This document shows positions 33,797 through 44,269 of a stretch of DNA of 64,000 nt, piece by piece. The notes beneath the pieces are model-generated. The model saw nothing but the letters and a program-made list of their open reading frames with translations, did not search any database and was not told the origin of the DNA. Position numbers and translations under genes: made by a program. Source of the DNA: Stutzerimonas kunmingensis (GTDB taxonomy: Bacteria; Pseudomonadota; Gammaproteobacteria; Pseudomonadales; Pseudomonadaceae); contig NZ_PISM01000021.1 in NCBI RefSeq assembly GCF_002929225.1, positions 434,001-498,000 of the forward strand. Direction: 5' to 3'. Within the stretch, counting starts at the first letter, position 1, and each line of letters begins with the position of its first letter.

Positions 33797-36631
33797 TCAG
33801 GCCGGTTCTTCGGTCCGTTGGGCTGAAGCAATGTGCTCGCTGGCGATCGGTTCGCGGCGGCTGATGTATTTCCAGTCCGCCTCGTCGATGTAGATACCGG
33901 CCGGCCCGCTGCCGCCCTCCAGGTCGATGGCGACGTGCGCGGAGACCTGTGGCTTCACCGACGCGAGGATCGGCACGAAGCCCAGCTGCAGGCTGGTTTC
34001 GATCAGCGCCTGCTGGTTGCGTTCGTCGATGTCAGCCGCCTCGTCGAGGTAGTAGGGCAGGCGGATGCGCCCGGCCTGCTCGCGGTCCATCAGGTGCAGC
34101 AACAGATACATGTTGGTCAGCGCCTTGATGGTCATGGTGGTGCCGTTGGACGCCGCACCGTCGATGTCGGTGTGGATCACCGGCTGGCCGCCAACCTTGG
34201 TGATCTCGAACGCCAGCTCGAACAGGTCCTTCAGGCCCAGCTGGTTGTTGTTCGCCGCCACCAGCCGCGCCAGATACTCCTTGGCTTCCTCGTTCTTCGC
34301 GTCCTGTTCGGAAGACTGGGACAGATCGAACACCGACAGCGTCTCGCCTTCCTCGTACTGCCCGGCGCTGTGAATGATCTGGTCGATGTGCTTGAGCGCA
34401 TCCTTGTTCGGCGCCAGCACGATGCGGAAGCTCGCCAGGTTGGAAACCTGACGCTTGTTGATCTCGCGGTTGAACAGCGCCAGCTGGTGCTCGAGGCTTT
34501 CGTAGTCGCTGCGGATATTGCGCAGGGTGCGGGCGATGTCGGTGACGGCCGCGCGGCGGGCCTTGGCCAGGGTCAGCGCCTCGTCCTGACGGTGGGCGTA
34601 GGCATTGACCAGCAGCTGCAGGCGGCGCTCGGGGTCTTCCTCGCTATCGAACTTGGCTACGCCCTTCAGGCGCACCTGGGCATACAGCGCCTCGATCTGG
34701 CCGTCGACGCGCTGTAGCGCCTGCCAGCTGTCCTGGTAGTCGTTGAGCAGCGGCAGCAGGTTGTCCAGCGAGTCGTCCACCGGGTCCATGAAGGGCGTGC
34801 CGAACGGCAGGTTCGCCGGTAACAGCTGGCGGCGGCGCAGGGCATCCTCGAGCGTGCGTTCCTTGGCTTCCAGATCGGCCAGCTGACGGCCGACCAGCTG
34901 CAGCTTGGCGGACAAATGCTGCACGCGCTCGGCGAAGGCGTCACTGGTGCGCTTGAGTTCTTCCTGGGCGGCTTCGGCCTGGGCCAGCTGTTCCAGCTTC
35001 GCCGGCTCCTCGGCGGCCAGGGTCTGGCTGCGGCGGAAGTCTTCCAGCGCTTTCTGCGCATCGAGCACGGCCTGATACAGCGCCTCGGCCTGGGCCTTGC
35101 TTGCGGCGCGGTCGACGGCCACCGCATGCTGCGTCTTGAGCTGCTTGAGCTCGCGCTCCAGACGATCCTTCTGGTCGCGCAGGGCGGCACGGTCGGCCAG
35201 CGCCTGCAGCGCCGGTGGCTCGATATGCGAGAGGTCGATGGACAGGCCCGGCACCGAGAAGGTGTCGCCCTTGAAGCGATCCAGCACGGCCTCGACCGCC
35301 TTGACCCAGTCGTCACCCTCGGCAGTGATGCCTTTTTCGCCGAGCGGCAGGCTGAACAACTGGCCGTTGAACAGGCGCATCAGGCGGTCGACGTCGGCCT
35401 GGGAGAACTCTTCGCGCAGGCGCGAATAGCTGTTGTTGTCGGCGTGATCGAGCTGTTGCTTCACCGACTTCAAACGCTTCTCCAGATCGCGCAGGCGCTC
35501 GTCCAGGTCTTCGCTGGAGAACTGACGGGACTGCGCCAATGCACCGGCCAGCTCGTCATGGGCGTCCTTGGCGGCGAGCAGCTGCTGCTCCAGCACATGG
35601 GCGTCCTCGACCAGGGCGAAACGGTTCTTCAGCACCGCCAGCTCGCCGAGCCAGCGCTGGGCTTCGCTGATCTCGCGCTCCAGACGCATGAGTTCGCCGG
35701 TCGAACCGCGCTGTTCGTTCTGCAGGCCGTCCTGCTCGCGACGGTAGTGCTCGGCCTGGATCACCAGCTCTTCCTTGCGTGCATCGGCGTAGTCGTGCCA
35801 AGTGCCGAGCAGGTTGTCGAGCAACGGCGACAGGCGATGCAGCTTGCCGCGCAGCAGCTCGCGCTGGGCGACACCGGAAGCCAGCGCTTCGACCAGCGGG
35901 CCGGCGGCGACCAGTGCCTGGTAGTCCTGCTCCATGCGGCGCACGTCGCGGAAGGCTTCTTCGGTGGCTGCGATGTAGTCGACGCTGCCCGAGCGCAGGC
36001 TGTGCTCGAAGGCATCGAGGAACAGCTGCTTGAGCTTGGCAGCCGTGATCTCCCTCATATGCAGCAGGTTGATAAACAGGGCGCGGAAGGTCTTCAGGCT
36101 CTGCTCGCTGGTCGAGCGCAGCGGGATCAGCGTCATGTCCAGCGGGATCGAGGTATGCCCGCCGACCAGCAGCCGGCGCAGCTCGTCCGGCTTGGCCTCG
36201 TAGGCTTTGATGCCGGCGCGCTCGAGGTTGGCGAACAGCTCGCGCTGGCGCAGGCAGGTGCCGTTCTGCTGGTAATGGTCGAGATCCAGCGAGCCCTGGT
36301 AGACGAAGAACTGGTGGCCGAAGCCGCCGCCCGGGCCGCGACCGGCCACGCCGATCACATGCGGGCCGTGGGGCAGCATGACTTCCACCAGGATGTAGCT
36401 GGTGTCGCTGGCGAAGTAGAACTTGCGTGACTGCTCGAGGCTGTACTTGCCGAAGCTCATGTCTGACATGCGCGCCAGGATCGGGAACTGCAGCGCGTTG
36501 ATCGACGCGGACTTGCCGAGGTTGTTGGCGCCGTAGACCGACAGCGGGTTCTCCAGCGGAAAAATGCCGAGGCTGTAGCCGGCGGTGTTCAGCAGGGCGA
36601 AGCGGCGGATGCCGTAGCGTTCCTGGCTCAT
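33797..36631 (-). CDS. mksB: Condensin MksB (SMC-like ATPase)
   Basis: 944 residues. Walker A GANNLGKS at 34-41, long coiled coils (about 230-420 and 500-700) with a central hinge-like part, a signature-like SNGTTMTIKALTN near 825 and Walker B with LPYYLDEAAD near 860. The MukB-like Mks condensin shapes chromosomes or, with a nuclease subunit, defends against plasmids. It overlaps mksE by 4 bases (ATGA) and is last in the mksF-mksE-mksB operon. No mksG (nuclease) is nearby, so a chromosome-organising role is more likely than plasmid defence. Confidence 0.92.
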   Translation of the reverse strand: MSQERYGIRRFALLNTAGYSLGIFPLENPLSVYGANNLGKSASINALQFPILARMSDMSFGKYSLEQSRKFYFASDTSYILVEVMLPHGPHVIGVAGRGPGGGFGHQFFVYQGSLDLDHYQQNGTCLRQRELFANLERAGIKAYEAKPDELRRLLVGGHTSIPLDMTLIPLRSTSEQSLKTFRALFINLLHMREITAAKLKQLFLDAFEHSLRSGSVDYIAATEEAFRDVRRMEQDYQALVAAGPLVEALASGVAQRELLRGKLHRLSPLLDNLLGTWHDYADARKEELVIQAEHYRREQDGLQNEQRGSTGELMRLEREISEAQRWLGELAVLKNRFALVEDAHVLEQQLLAAKDAHDELAGALAQSRQFSSEDLDERLRDLEKRLKSVKQQLDHADNNSYSRLREEFSQADVDRLMRLFNGQLFSLPLGEKGITAEGDDWVKAVEAVLDRFKGDTFSVPGLSIDLSHIEPPALQALADRAALRDQKDRLERELKQLKTQHAVAVDRAASKAQAEALYQAVLDAQKALEDFRRSQTLAAEEPAKLEQLAQAEAAQEELKRTSDAFAERVQHLSAKLQLVGRQLADLEAKERTLEDALRRRQLLPANLPFGTPFMDPVDDSLDNLLPLLNDYQDSWQALQRVDGQIEALYAQVRLKGVAKFDSEEDPERRLQLLVNAYAHRQDEALTLAKARRAAVTDIARTLRNIRSDYESLEHQLALFNREINKRQVSNLASFRIVLAPNKDALKHIDQIIHSAGQYEEGETLSVFDLSQSSEQDAKNEEAKEYLARLVAANNNQLGLKDLFELAFEITKVGGQPVIHTDIDGAASNGTTMTIKALTNMYLLLHLMDREQAGRIRLPYYLDEAADIDERNQQALIETSLQLGFVPILASVKPQVSAHVAIDLEGGSGPAGIYIDEADWKYISRREPIASEHIASAQRTEEPA

Positions 36632-37317
36632 GCTTCAAGCTCCTTTTCTTCGGCGATGGCGCGGGCCAGGGCGTCCTCTTCGGACTCTTCCAGCGGCTCG
36701 TCGATGAGGATGATGTCGTCCTCGCTGTCGTCTTCCGCGATCAGCTCCGGCGCTGGTAACGGCAGATCGCTGCTGTGCAGGCTGGCGGCGAGATCGCGGT
36801 CCTGCTGCACCGACAGGCAGACGTCGAGGAAACGGTGCATCGGCGGCAGGAAGCGGTAGACGCCGTTGCTGTCCTCGGCGAAGCCCAGCTGCGTCAGGCG
36901 GCGGATGACCTTTTCTTCAAGTTCTTCCTGCGTGGTGACTTCGGCCTGCAGGAACAGGTCGCGGTACTTGTCCAGCAGCGCCGGCAGTTCATCGCGACCG
37001 AGGCTGCCGCCGTCGAGCACGGCCAGCGGATCGCGACCCTGGTCAGCCAGGTGTTCGACGAGGATGAAGGTGAACAGCGCCAGGCGCTGGGCGGTCTTGT
37101 TCACCTGCGCGCCCATCTGCTCGGGGACGAAGTAGTAGAAGCCGCGCGGATCGCAGACCAGTTCGAAGCCGAGCGCCTTGAACAGTGCGCGGTACTGGTC
37201 CTGCATGTTCGACAGCTGCGCGTAGGGCTCCGGCTCGCTGCGCGACAGGTGATAGCCCTTGAACAGCTCGCGGAAGATCGGCGCCAGCTGGGTCATTTCC
37301 TTGAGGTCGATGTTCAT
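36628..37317 (-). CDS. mksE: Condensin subunit MksE
   Basis: 229 residues of winged-helix type that bind the kleisin MksF in the Mks complex, like MukE. It begins MNIDLKEMTQLAPIFRELFK and has an acidic C-terminal tail. It couples to mksB by a 4-base overlap, but is separated from mksF by 330 bases of repeat-containing DNA, unusual for this operon. Confidence 0.9.
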   Translation of the reverse strand: MNIDLKEMTQLAPIFRELFKGYHLSRSEPEPYAQLSNMQDQYRALFKALGFELVCDPRGFYYFVPEQMGAQVNKTAQRLALFTFILVEHLADQGRDPLAVLDGGSLGRDELPALLDKYRDLFLQAEVTTQEELEEKVIRRLTQLGFAEDSNGVYRFLPPMHRFLDVCLSVQQDRDLAASLHSSDLPLPAPELIAEDDSEDDIILIDEPLEESEEDALARAIAEEKELEA

Positions 37318-37330
37318 TCAGGTTGCTCGC

Positions 37331-37647
37331 TGGATCGTTGGGTAGAAATCAACAAGGTGATTTCCACAGCGTGATTTGATGGGCTTTGGCCTGTCTGTGC
37401 TGCTGGTTGGTGCCTGCCCCTCACCCCAACCCTCTCCCCATAGGGGAGAGGGGGCTGTTGGTGCGGGGAGCGGAAAGCGACGTCGACCTGAGCCTTACGA
37501 TGGGCAGGCTGCGGGGCCTGGCTGTAATGCCGGATGTGAGCGAAGTATGGAAGACCGCCCCATGGAAAGCGGCGAAGCCTTTTCCACCTTTTCGATTCGG
37601 CGTGGCTGGAGGTGGGCAAGCTGCGCGTTGTCCACCCTACGTAGGAA
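37331..37647. repeat. Repeat elements between mksF and mksE
   Basis: About 37415-37452 is a palindromic element with CCCTCACCCCAACCCTCTCC and, after TAGGGG, its complement GAGAGGGGG. About 37520-37645 carries GGAAAGCGGCGAAGCCTTTT and ends TCCACCCTACGTAG, the family also seen at 41717 and 44805. They look like REP/MITE-type insertions into the operon spacer. Confidence 0.65.
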
Positions 37648-38889
37648 TCAGCCATTGGCGTTGGCCACCAGGGCGAAGGAGCTGAGGCTGACGCAGTGCT
37701 CGCGGGTCAGGTATTCGCGGCGCTCCAGGCGGTCGCGCTGGAAGCGGGTGTCGCGGGACAGGCGCGAGAACCAGTAGAGCAGCTCGTCGGTGGCGCCCTC
37801 GGGTTCCTGCTCCAGCAGCCAGGCCATCAGGTCCGGTAGCGGCAGTGCCTGCTGGCAGCGCTCGATCATCTCGCGGGCGGTGCGCGGTGCGCGCGGTTGC
37901 TCGCCCTTGCGCTTGCCGCTGGCCCGGGGGAATTGCGCCGGTTTCGGCTCGAAGCGGGCCAGGGCGTAGACGTAGGCCTCGACCTGGCTGGCGGTGCCGA
38001 GAAAGGTGCTCTGCGGACGGGTGAACAATGGCAGCGAAGCCTGCGGTACGGCGTCCAGGCCCTTCTTGCGGATCGCCGACAGCGCCAGCGCCGCGCCGCG
38101 GGTCACGGCATTGTGCCGGCGCGCTTCCTCGCGCAGCGGCAGCAGCAGCTCGCGGGCCTTGCGCAGCGTCAGCTGGGCGGTGGTCTGCATCTCGAGGATG
38201 CGCGCATGGGTGCGCACGAGCAGATCGTCGTCCACCAACTGGCCGAGGCGCTGCTGCTCGCCGAGTAGCTTCATCAGTACCTGCTCGACGCGGTGCACGC
38301 CCTGCTCGAAGGCACCGTCGGCGGAAACCAACTGAATCATTGGCTCGACGTATTCGTCCCAGGTCGCCAGCACCTCGGCATAGCGCTGGCGCAGCGGAAT
38401 CTGACGGTCGCTGGTCTTGGCCCGGTCGGCCACGGCGACCAGCGCCTGTTCGTCGTTATCAAGCTTCTTCAGTACATCGCGCACGCGCATGTCGAGCAGG
38501 CGCAACTGGCGGGCCAGATCGTTGCCGTCGCGAATCTCGAAGGCATCGAGAATATGTCCGGCCAGACGCTCAAGATGGCGCAGGTAGGCTTCGATCTCCA
38601 GGCACAGGCCGAGGCGGTGCTCGCGGCGCAGGTAGGCGAGGAAGTCGTGGATCTGCGCGTTCAGCTCGAAGCGGTTGGGGCTCTTGGCCACCGGCACCAG
38701 GATGTCCAGGCGAATCCACTGGTCGAGCAGGGCGGTGATATCGGTGGGCGTGCCTTCGGGCAATTGCGCGGCGAGCTGATGACGCAGCTCAACCAGACTC
38801 AGGGTGCCGGCATCCAAGCGCTCGCACAGCGGCTCGAGCAACGTCCAGTGTTCGGCGAGGGCACGCAGTACGCGCTTGGGTTCGATCAT
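37648..38889 (-). CDS. mksF: Condensin kleisin subunit MksF
   Basis: 413 residues with the start at 38889 (MIEPKRVLRALAEHW), the usual N-terminus of the family; the frame is open 15 codons further. It is a MukF-like kleisin with an N-terminal winged helix and long helical middle (RLLDMRVRDVLKKLDNDEQ), linking the two heads of MksB. First gene of the mks operon. Confidence 0.88.
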   Translation of the reverse strand: MIEPKRVLRALAEHWTLLEPLCERLDAGTLSLVELRHQLAAQLPEGTPTDITALLDQWIRLDILVPVAKSPNRFELNAQIHDFLAYLRREHRLGLCLEIEAYLRHLERLAGHILDAFEIRDGNDLARQLRLLDMRVRDVLKKLDNDEQALVAVADRAKTSDRQIPLRQRYAEVLATWDEYVEPMIQLVSADGAFEQGVHRVEQVLMKLLGEQQRLGQLVDDDLLVRTHARILEMQTTAQLTLRKARELLLPLREEARRHNAVTRGAALALSAIRKKGLDAVPQASLPLFTRPQSTFLGTASQVEAYVYALARFEPKPAQFPRASGKRKGEQPRAPRTAREMIERCQQALPLPDLMAWLLEQEPEGATDELLYWFSRLSRDTRFQRDRLERREYLTREHCVSLSSFALVANANG

Positions 38890-39198
38890 CGAGGCGCCAG
38901 TCCAGCCAGTGAAAAAGCGCGAATTGTACTGCATTGAGCTCCGGGTGAAGGGCCGCCCGGCGACTGGAAACGCACTGCGTGACGTCAGGCGGGTAATTCA
39001 CCCGAACGTCATCGCACCTGGGCTAGGCTGTCTGCCATCGGCGTTAGCCGCCGATAGCGGCATTACCGGATGTCCTGGAATGGTGACGAAGTGTTGAAAA
39101 TCTATTTCGATCTGCGCCGGTAATCGGCACAATTCGCGGCTTTTGCAAACGGGAGCTGCCGGCTCCTGTCCGGCGAAATCCCTTGGGGGCACGTAGAC

Positions 39199-40296
39199 AT
39201 GATCCAGACGCCGTATTACCTAATTGATAAACAGAAGCTCCTGGGCAACCTGGAAAAGATCGCCTACGTGCGCGAACAGTCCGGCGCCAAGGCGCTGCTG
39301 GCCCTCAAGTGCTTCGCCACCTGGTCGGTATTCGACCTGATGCAGCAGTACATGGATGGCACCACTTCGTCCTCGCTGTACGAACTCAAGCTCGGCCGGC
39401 AGAAGTTCGCCGGCGAAACCCACGCCTACAGCGTGGCCTGGGCCGACGACGAGATCGAAGAGATGGTCGCCAACTGCGACAAGATCATCTTCAACTCCAT
39501 CGGCCAGCTGGAGCGCTTCGAGGCCGGCACCGAGGGCACCATCCGCGGCCTGCGGGTCAATCCGCAGGTGAGCAGCTCCGACTATCTGCTAGCCGACCCG
39601 GCGCGGCCGTTCAGCCGCCTGGGCGAGCACGATCCAGCGAAGATCGAGGCGGTGATCGGCAAGATCAGCGGCTTCATGTTCCACAACAACTGCGAGAACA
39701 GCAGCTTCGAGCTGTTCGACCAGATGCTGACCACCATCGAGGAGCGCTTCGGCCACCTGCTGGAAAAGGTCGAGTGGGTCAGCCTCGGCGGCGGTATCCA
39801 CTTCACCGGCGAAGGCTATCCGCTGGATGCCTTCTGCGCGCGGCTGAAAGCGTTCTCGGAAAAATTCGGCGTACAGGTCTACCTGGAGCCGGGCGAAGCG
39901 GCGATCACCATGAGTGCGTCGCTGGAAGTCACGGTGCTCGACACCCTGTACAACGGCAAGAATCTCGCGGTGGTCGACAGCTCGATCGAAGCGCACATGC
40001 TCGACCTGCTGATCTACCGCCTCAACGCCAAGATGGCGCCCAGCGACGGCGAGCACAGCTACATGGTGTGCGGCAAATCCTGTCTGGCCGGCGACATCTT
40101 CGGCGAGTACCAATTCGATCGTCCGCTGGCCATCGGCGATCGGCTGTCGTTCATCGACGCGGCAGGCTACACCATGGTCAAGAAGAACTGGTTCAACGGC
40201 CTGAAAATGCCGTCCATCGTGGTAAAGCAGCTCGACGGCAGCGTCGAGGTGGTTCGTGAGTTCGACTTTAACGATTACCTGTCCAGCCTTTCCTGA
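39199..40296 (+). CDS. nspC: Carboxynorspermidine/carboxyspermidine decarboxylase
   Basis: A 365-residue PLP-dependent fold-III decarboxylase that makes spermidine (or norspermidine) from its carboxy form. PLP lysine is Lys41 in ALLALKCFATW; the conserved GGGIHFTGEGYPLD near 196 and CGKSCLAGDIFGEY near 290 supply the other active-site parts. The ATG at 39199 follows a GGGGGCAC site. The dehydrogenase of the same pathway lies 26 bases downstream. Confidence 0.93.
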   Translation: MIQTPYYLIDKQKLLGNLEKIAYVREQSGAKALLALKCFATWSVFDLMQQYMDGTTSSSLYELKLGRQKFAGETHAYSVAWADDEIEEMVANCDKIIFNSIGQLERFEAGTEGTIRGLRVNPQVSSSDYLLADPARPFSRLGEHDPAKIEAVIGKISGFMFHNNCENSSFELFDQMLTTIEERFGHLLEKVEWVSLGGGIHFTGEGYPLDAFCARLKAFSEKFGVQVYLEPGEAAITMSASLEVTVLDTLYNGKNLAVVDSSIEAHMLDLLIYRLNAKMAPSDGEHSYMVCGKSCLAGDIFGEYQFDRPLAIGDRLSFIDAAGYTMVKKNWFNGLKMPSIVVKQLDGSVEVVREFDFNDYLSSLS

Positions 40297-40322
40297 GGCC
40301 GCAGTACAAGGGGGTGAAACAA

Positions 40323-41564
40323 TTGAAGAAAAACGTTCTTATCATTGGTGCAGGAGGTGTCGCCAAGGTGGTGGCCCATAAGTGCGCGCAGCACAACGAC
40401 GAACTCGGTCGTATTGCTATCGCGTCGCGCAACATCTCCAAATGCCAGGCCATCATCGACAGCGTGCAAGCCAAGGGCGGGCTCAAGCAGCCCGGCGAAA
40501 TCAAGGCCTATGCGTTGGACGCCATGGACGTGGAAGCGACCAAGGCACTGATTCGAGAAACCGAATCGCAGATCGTCATCAACGTCGGTTCTGCCTTCCT
40601 CAACATGTCCGTGCTGCGCGCCTGCATCGACACCGGCGCCGCGTATCTCGATACCGCGATCCACGAAGAGCCGGGCAAGATCTGCGAAACGCCACCGTGG
40701 TATGGCAACTACGAGTGGAAGCACCTGGCCGAGTGCCAGGAGAAGGGCGTCACCGCCATCCTCGGCGTCGGTTTCGACCCGGGCGTGGTCAACGCTTACG
40801 CTGCCCTGGCGCAGCAGGAATACTTCGACAAGATCGAGTCGATTGACATCCTCGACGTCAACGCCGGTTCCCACGGCAAGTATTTCGCCACCAATTTCGA
40901 CCCGGAAATCAATTTCCGCGAATTCACCGGTCAGGTTTACAGCTGGCAGAACAGCCAGTGGACGACCAATCGCATGTTCGAGGTCAAACGCACCGACGAC
41001 CTGCCGGTCGTGGGCGCACAGAGCCTCTACCTGACCGGCCACGACGAGGTGCACTCGCTCTCCAAGCACCTCGATGTACCGAACATCCGCTTTTGGATGA
41101 GCTTCGGCGAGCACTACATCAACGTCTTCACCGTGCTGAACAGCCTTGGCCTGCTCTCCGAGCAGCCGGTGCGCACCGCCGAAGGCCTGGAAGTGGTACC
41201 GCTCAAGGTGGTCAAGGCCGTATTGCCCGATCCCGCCTCGCTGGCGCCGGGCTATACCGGCAAGACCTGCATTGGCGATCTGGTCAAGGGCACTAAGGAC
41301 GGGCAGCCTCGCGAGCTGTTCATCTACAACGTCGCCGACCATGAAGAAGCCTATGTCGAGACCGACAGCCAGGGCATCTCCTACACCGCCGGCGTACCGC
41401 CGGTTGCCGCCGCGCTGCTGGTAGCGCGTGGCGAGTGGGATGCGCAGCGCATGGTCAACGTCGAAGAGCTGCCGGCCCAGCCGTTCCTCAAGCTGCTCGA
41501 TGTGATGGGTCTGCCGACTCGGATCAAGGATGAGCGCGGCGATCGGGCCTGGGATCAGGCTTGA
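40323..41564 (+). CDS. Carboxynorspermidine/carboxyspermidine dehydrogenase
   Basis: 413 residues, saccharopine-dehydrogenase fold. N-terminal Rossmann motif VLIIGAGGVAKVVAHKCAQH binds NAD(P)H; it condenses aspartate semialdehyde with a diamine to the carboxy-polyamine that NspC then decarboxylates. The TTG at 40323 is taken as start because AAGGGGGT lies at a correct distance; a GTG at 40314 is within that site. Placed after nspC, as expected for this SAM-independent spermidine route. Confidence 0.9.
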   Translation: MKKNVLIIGAGGVAKVVAHKCAQHNDELGRIAIASRNISKCQAIIDSVQAKGGLKQPGEIKAYALDAMDVEATKALIRETESQIVINVGSAFLNMSVLRACIDTGAAYLDTAIHEEPGKICETPPWYGNYEWKHLAECQEKGVTAILGVGFDPGVVNAYAALAQQEYFDKIESIDILDVNAGSHGKYFATNFDPEINFREFTGQVYSWQNSQWTTNRMFEVKRTDDLPVVGAQSLYLTGHDEVHSLSKHLDVPNIRFWMSFGEHYINVFTVLNSLGLLSEQPVRTAEGLEVVPLKVVKAVLPDPASLAPGYTGKTCIGDLVKGTKDGQPRELFIYNVADHEEAYVETDSQGISYTAGVPPVAAALLVARGEWDAQRMVNVEELPAQPFLKLLDVMGLPTRIKDERGDRAWDQA

Positions 41565-41594
41565 TCGGCTGCGCGTCGGCCCTGCTGCGTTAAA

Positions 41595-41909
41595 AACAGG
41601 CTCGGAATGCTCATTTACAGCAGTAAACTCCGCTTCCTCGCCTGTTTTTGCCTTGCATGGCTCTAGCTCGCTCGATCAGCCCAAAGCCCGCCTAAAGGCG
41701 GGCTTTGTGTTTTCTGGCGTAGGGTGGAAAACGCCGAAGGCTTTTCCACCGACGGGGAACGCTGGTGGAAAACGCTTCGCGGTTTTCCACCCTACGCTGC
41801 AACAACCCAAGCCAAACGCAGCTTCGCCTTCCCGCTTTGTTCATTTCACGCGACAATCCGCGGACTACAGCGCCCCCTGAGAGGCGCTCGGCAGCCGTGA
41901 GGATTTCCT
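41595..41909. other. Intergenic region with a repeat before leuA
   Basis: Contains a short stem (AAAGCCCGCC / GGCGGGCTTT, 41681-41708) that can end the polyamine operon, and the repeat element listed at 41717-41797. No gene. Confidence 0.6.
41717..41797. repeat. TAGGGTGGA-type inverted-repeat element
   Basis: 81 bases bounded by GCGTAGGGTGGAAAACGC and GCGGTTTTCCACCCTACGC, nearly perfect inverted ends, with an inner repeat of GGTGGAAAACGC. Further family members are at 44805-44877 and, in part, 37520-37645 and 33708-33735. It looks like a non-autonomous miniature element of this genome. Confidence 0.75.
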
Positions 41910-43454
41910 ATGAGCAGCAATGATCGCGTCATCATCTTCGACACCACCCTGCGCGACGGCGAGCAGAGCCCCGGCGCGTCCATGACCGGTGAGGAAAAGC
42001 TGCGCATCGCCCGTGCGCTGGAGCGGCTGAAGGTGGACGTGATCGAAGCGGGCTTCGCCATCGCCAGCCCGGGCGATTTCGCCGCGGTGAAGCTGGTTGC
42101 CGACAACATCAAGGACAGCACCGTGTGCAGCCTGGCGCGCGCTGTCGATGCCGACATCGAGCGTGCCGCCGAAGCACTGGCCGGCGCCAACTCCGGGCGC
42201 ATCCACACCTTCATCGCCACCAGCCCGATCCACATGCAGTACAAGCTGCGCATGCAGCCGGACCAGGTGGTCGAGCAGGCGGTGCGTGCGGTGAAGAAGG
42301 CGCGCAGCCTGTGCGCCGACGTGGAGTTCTCCTGCGAGGATGCCGGGCGCTCGGAGATCGATTTCCTCTGCCGCATCATCGAGGCTGCCATCGACGCCGG
42401 TGCGCGTACCATCAACATCCCGGACACCGTCGGCTATGCGATTCCGCACCAGTACGCCGACACCATCCGCCAGCTGCTCGAACGCATCCCCAACGCCGAC
42501 AAGGCAGTGTTCTCGGTGCATTGCCACAACGACCTGGGCCTGGCCGTGGCCAACTCCCTCGCGGCAGTCGTCGCCGGTGCGCGGCAGGTGGAGTGCACCA
42601 TCAACGGCCTCGGCGAGCGTGCCGGCAACGCCGCGCTGGAAGAGATCGTCATGGCGATCAAGACCCGCCAGGACCTGCTCGATGTGCACACCCGCATCGA
42701 GACCGAGCACATCCTCGCCGCTTCGCGCCTGGTGTCGGGCATCACCGGCTTCCCGGTGCAGCCGAACAAGGCCATTGTCGGCGCCAACGCCTTCGCCCAC
42801 GAGTCGGGCATCCACCAAGACGGCGTGCTCAAGCACCGCGAGACTTACGAGATCATGTCCGCCCAGTCGGTTGGCTGGAACGCCAACAAGATGGTGATGG
42901 GCAAGCATTCCGGCCGCGCCGCATTCCGTTCGCGTCTGGATGAACTGGGCATCCTTTTGGAAGGCGACGAGCTGAATGCCGCGTTCGCCCGCTTCAAGGA
43001 GCTGGCGGACAAGAAGCACGAAATCTTCGACGAAGACCTGCAGGCGCTGGTCTCCGACACCCTGGCCGACGAAGCGCCTGAGCACTTCAAGCTGGCCACC
43101 CTGGAAGTCGCGAGCAAGACCGGCACCATCCCCGAGGCTAAGCTGGTGCTCAGCGTCGACGGCGCCGAGCGTAGTGCCCAAGCCCAGGGTTCCGGCCCGG
43201 TCGATGCAACCTTCAAGGCCATCGAGGCGATTGCCGATTCTGGCGCCACGCTGCAGCTGTATTCGGTCAACGCCATCACCCAGGGCACTGACTCCCAGGG
43301 CGAGGTCACCGTGCGGCTGGAGAAGGGCGGACGCATCGTCAATGGCAACGGCGCCGATACCGATATCGTCGTCGCCTCGGCCAAGGCTTACCTCAACGCG
43401 CTGAACCTGATGCAGGTCGGCGCCAAGGCACATCCGCAGGTGGAAGGCGTTTGA
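41910..43454 (+). CDS. leuA: 2-isopropylmalate synthase
   Basis: 514 residues, first committed step of leucine synthesis (acetyl-CoA + 2-oxoisovalerate). [15 protein letters not shown] (residues 11-25) and the metal site HCHNDLG near 205 lie in the TIM barrel; [14 protein letters not shown] near 230 and a C-terminal LeuA regulatory domain follow. Its length matches the shorter E. coli-type LeuA. A GAGGA site precedes the ATG. The next gene overlaps by 4 bases. Confidence 0.92.
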   Translation: MSSNDRVIIFDTTLRDGEQSPGASMTGEEKLRIARALERLKVDVIEAGFAIASPGDFAAVKLVADNIKDSTVCSLARAVDADIERAAEALAGANSGRIHTFIATSPIHMQYKLRMQPDQVVEQAVRAVKKARSLCADVEFSCEDAGRSEIDFLCRIIEAAIDAGARTINIPDTVGYAIPHQYADTIRQLLERIPNADKAVFSVHCHNDLGLAVANSLAAVVAGARQVECTINGLGERAGNAALEEIVMAIKTRQDLLDVHTRIETEHILAASRLVSGITGFPVQPNKAIVGANAFAHESGIHQDGVLKHRETYEIMSAQSVGWNANKMVMGKHSGRAAFRSRLDELGILLEGDELNAAFARFKELADKKHEIFDEDLQALVSDTLADEAPEHFKLATLEVASKTGTIPEAKLVLSVDGAERSAQAQGSGPVDATFKAIEAIADSGATLQLYSVNAITQGTDSQGEVTVRLEKGGRIVNGNGADTDIVVASAKAYLNALNLMQVGAKAHPQVEGV

Positions 43455-44260
43455 TCAACGAAGCCCGGCGTCGCGCCTACCTCGACGCCATGCAGGTAGC
43501 CAGCTGGCTGCCGCGTACTGAGCTGCCGTTCGCCGCACCGTCGCGGCCGGAGTTGCTGTTGCCGGTCGCGGCCGAAGCGGAGCCAGAGATTGCCGCTGCA
43601 CCTGTAGCAGAGGTGTCCGTGGCCGCTCCAGTTGCGGAGCGGTCGGCCGCAGCGCCGGCAGTCGAGCAGCCGCAAGCGCCGCGCCCACGTATCGCCATGC
43701 CGGAACCCAAGCAGCCGGAACCGGTTGCTGCTGCGGCGGTAGAACAGGCGGCCGAACCTGCCAAACCCATCGAGCCACCGCCACGTTTCTCGCTGCAGCT
43801 GATGCGCGCCGGCAACGTGTTGCTGGTGGTGGAGTTGCCCACCGGCGAATCCTTCCAGAGCCGCGACCCGGCCTACATCCTGCTCAAGGACCTGCTGCGC
43901 GCCGCACGTCTGCCGGACAAGCCGCAGCAGGTCGGCGATGGCGAGCCGATTCGCTGGCCGCTGCTGAACAAGGGCAGCCTCGACCAAGGTGGAGAAGCCG
44001 CGCGTGATTACGTGCAGGGCGTGATGGCCGCCGAGCTGGAAAACATGTGCTGCGATTGCATCTGGCTGATCGGTCGTCCGGCGCTGCGTTTCGCCGGTGA
44101 AGTGGATGTCGACGCCTGCTATCGCGAACTGGCTGTCGAAGGGCTCGGTCGCGCACTGGCGATGCCCGGCCTGGAACAGCTGATGGAGCAGCCGGCCGCC
44201 AAGGCCGAGCTGTGGAAAACCCTGCGCCGCAGCATGCCGCGCTGGCACATAGGTTCATGA
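43451..44260 (+). CDS. holD: Probable DNA polymerase III psi subunit (HolD)
   Basis: 269 residues. N-terminus [20 protein letters not shown], a long Ala/Pro/Glu-rich linker (about 35-110) and a C-terminal globular domain with [20 protein letters not shown]. The divergent pseudomonad psi subunit, which links the clamp loader to chi and SSB, lies immediately before rimI, and this gene has that place, layout and end sequence. It starts with TTG, 4 bases overlapping leuA, with GGAAGG just upstream. Assignment rests on synteny and overall layout. Confidence 0.7.
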   Translation: MINEARRRAYLDAMQVASWLPRTELPFAAPSRPELLLPVAAEAEPEIAAAPVAEVSVAAPVAERSAAAPAVEQPQAPRPRIAMPEPKQPEPVAAAAVEQAAEPAKPIEPPPRFSLQLMRAGNVLLVVELPTGESFQSRDPAYILLKDLLRAARLPDKPQQVGDGEPIRWPLLNKGSLDQGGEAARDYVQGVMAAELENMCCDCIWLIGRPALRFAGEVDVDACYRELAVEGLGRALAMPGLEQLMEQPAAKAELWKTLRRSMPRWHIGS

Positions 44261-44269
44261 GTACGTGTG

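Noticed and set aside
34916..36430. A 504-codon plus-strand frame opposite mksB
   Set aside because: It is a high-GC antisense frame. The minus-strand protein has intact Walker motifs and operon overlaps, and the plus-strand peptide is Leu/Gln-rich with no domain.
37415..37452. A CRISPR repeat
   Set aside because: It is one palindromic repeat with no spacer-repeat series.
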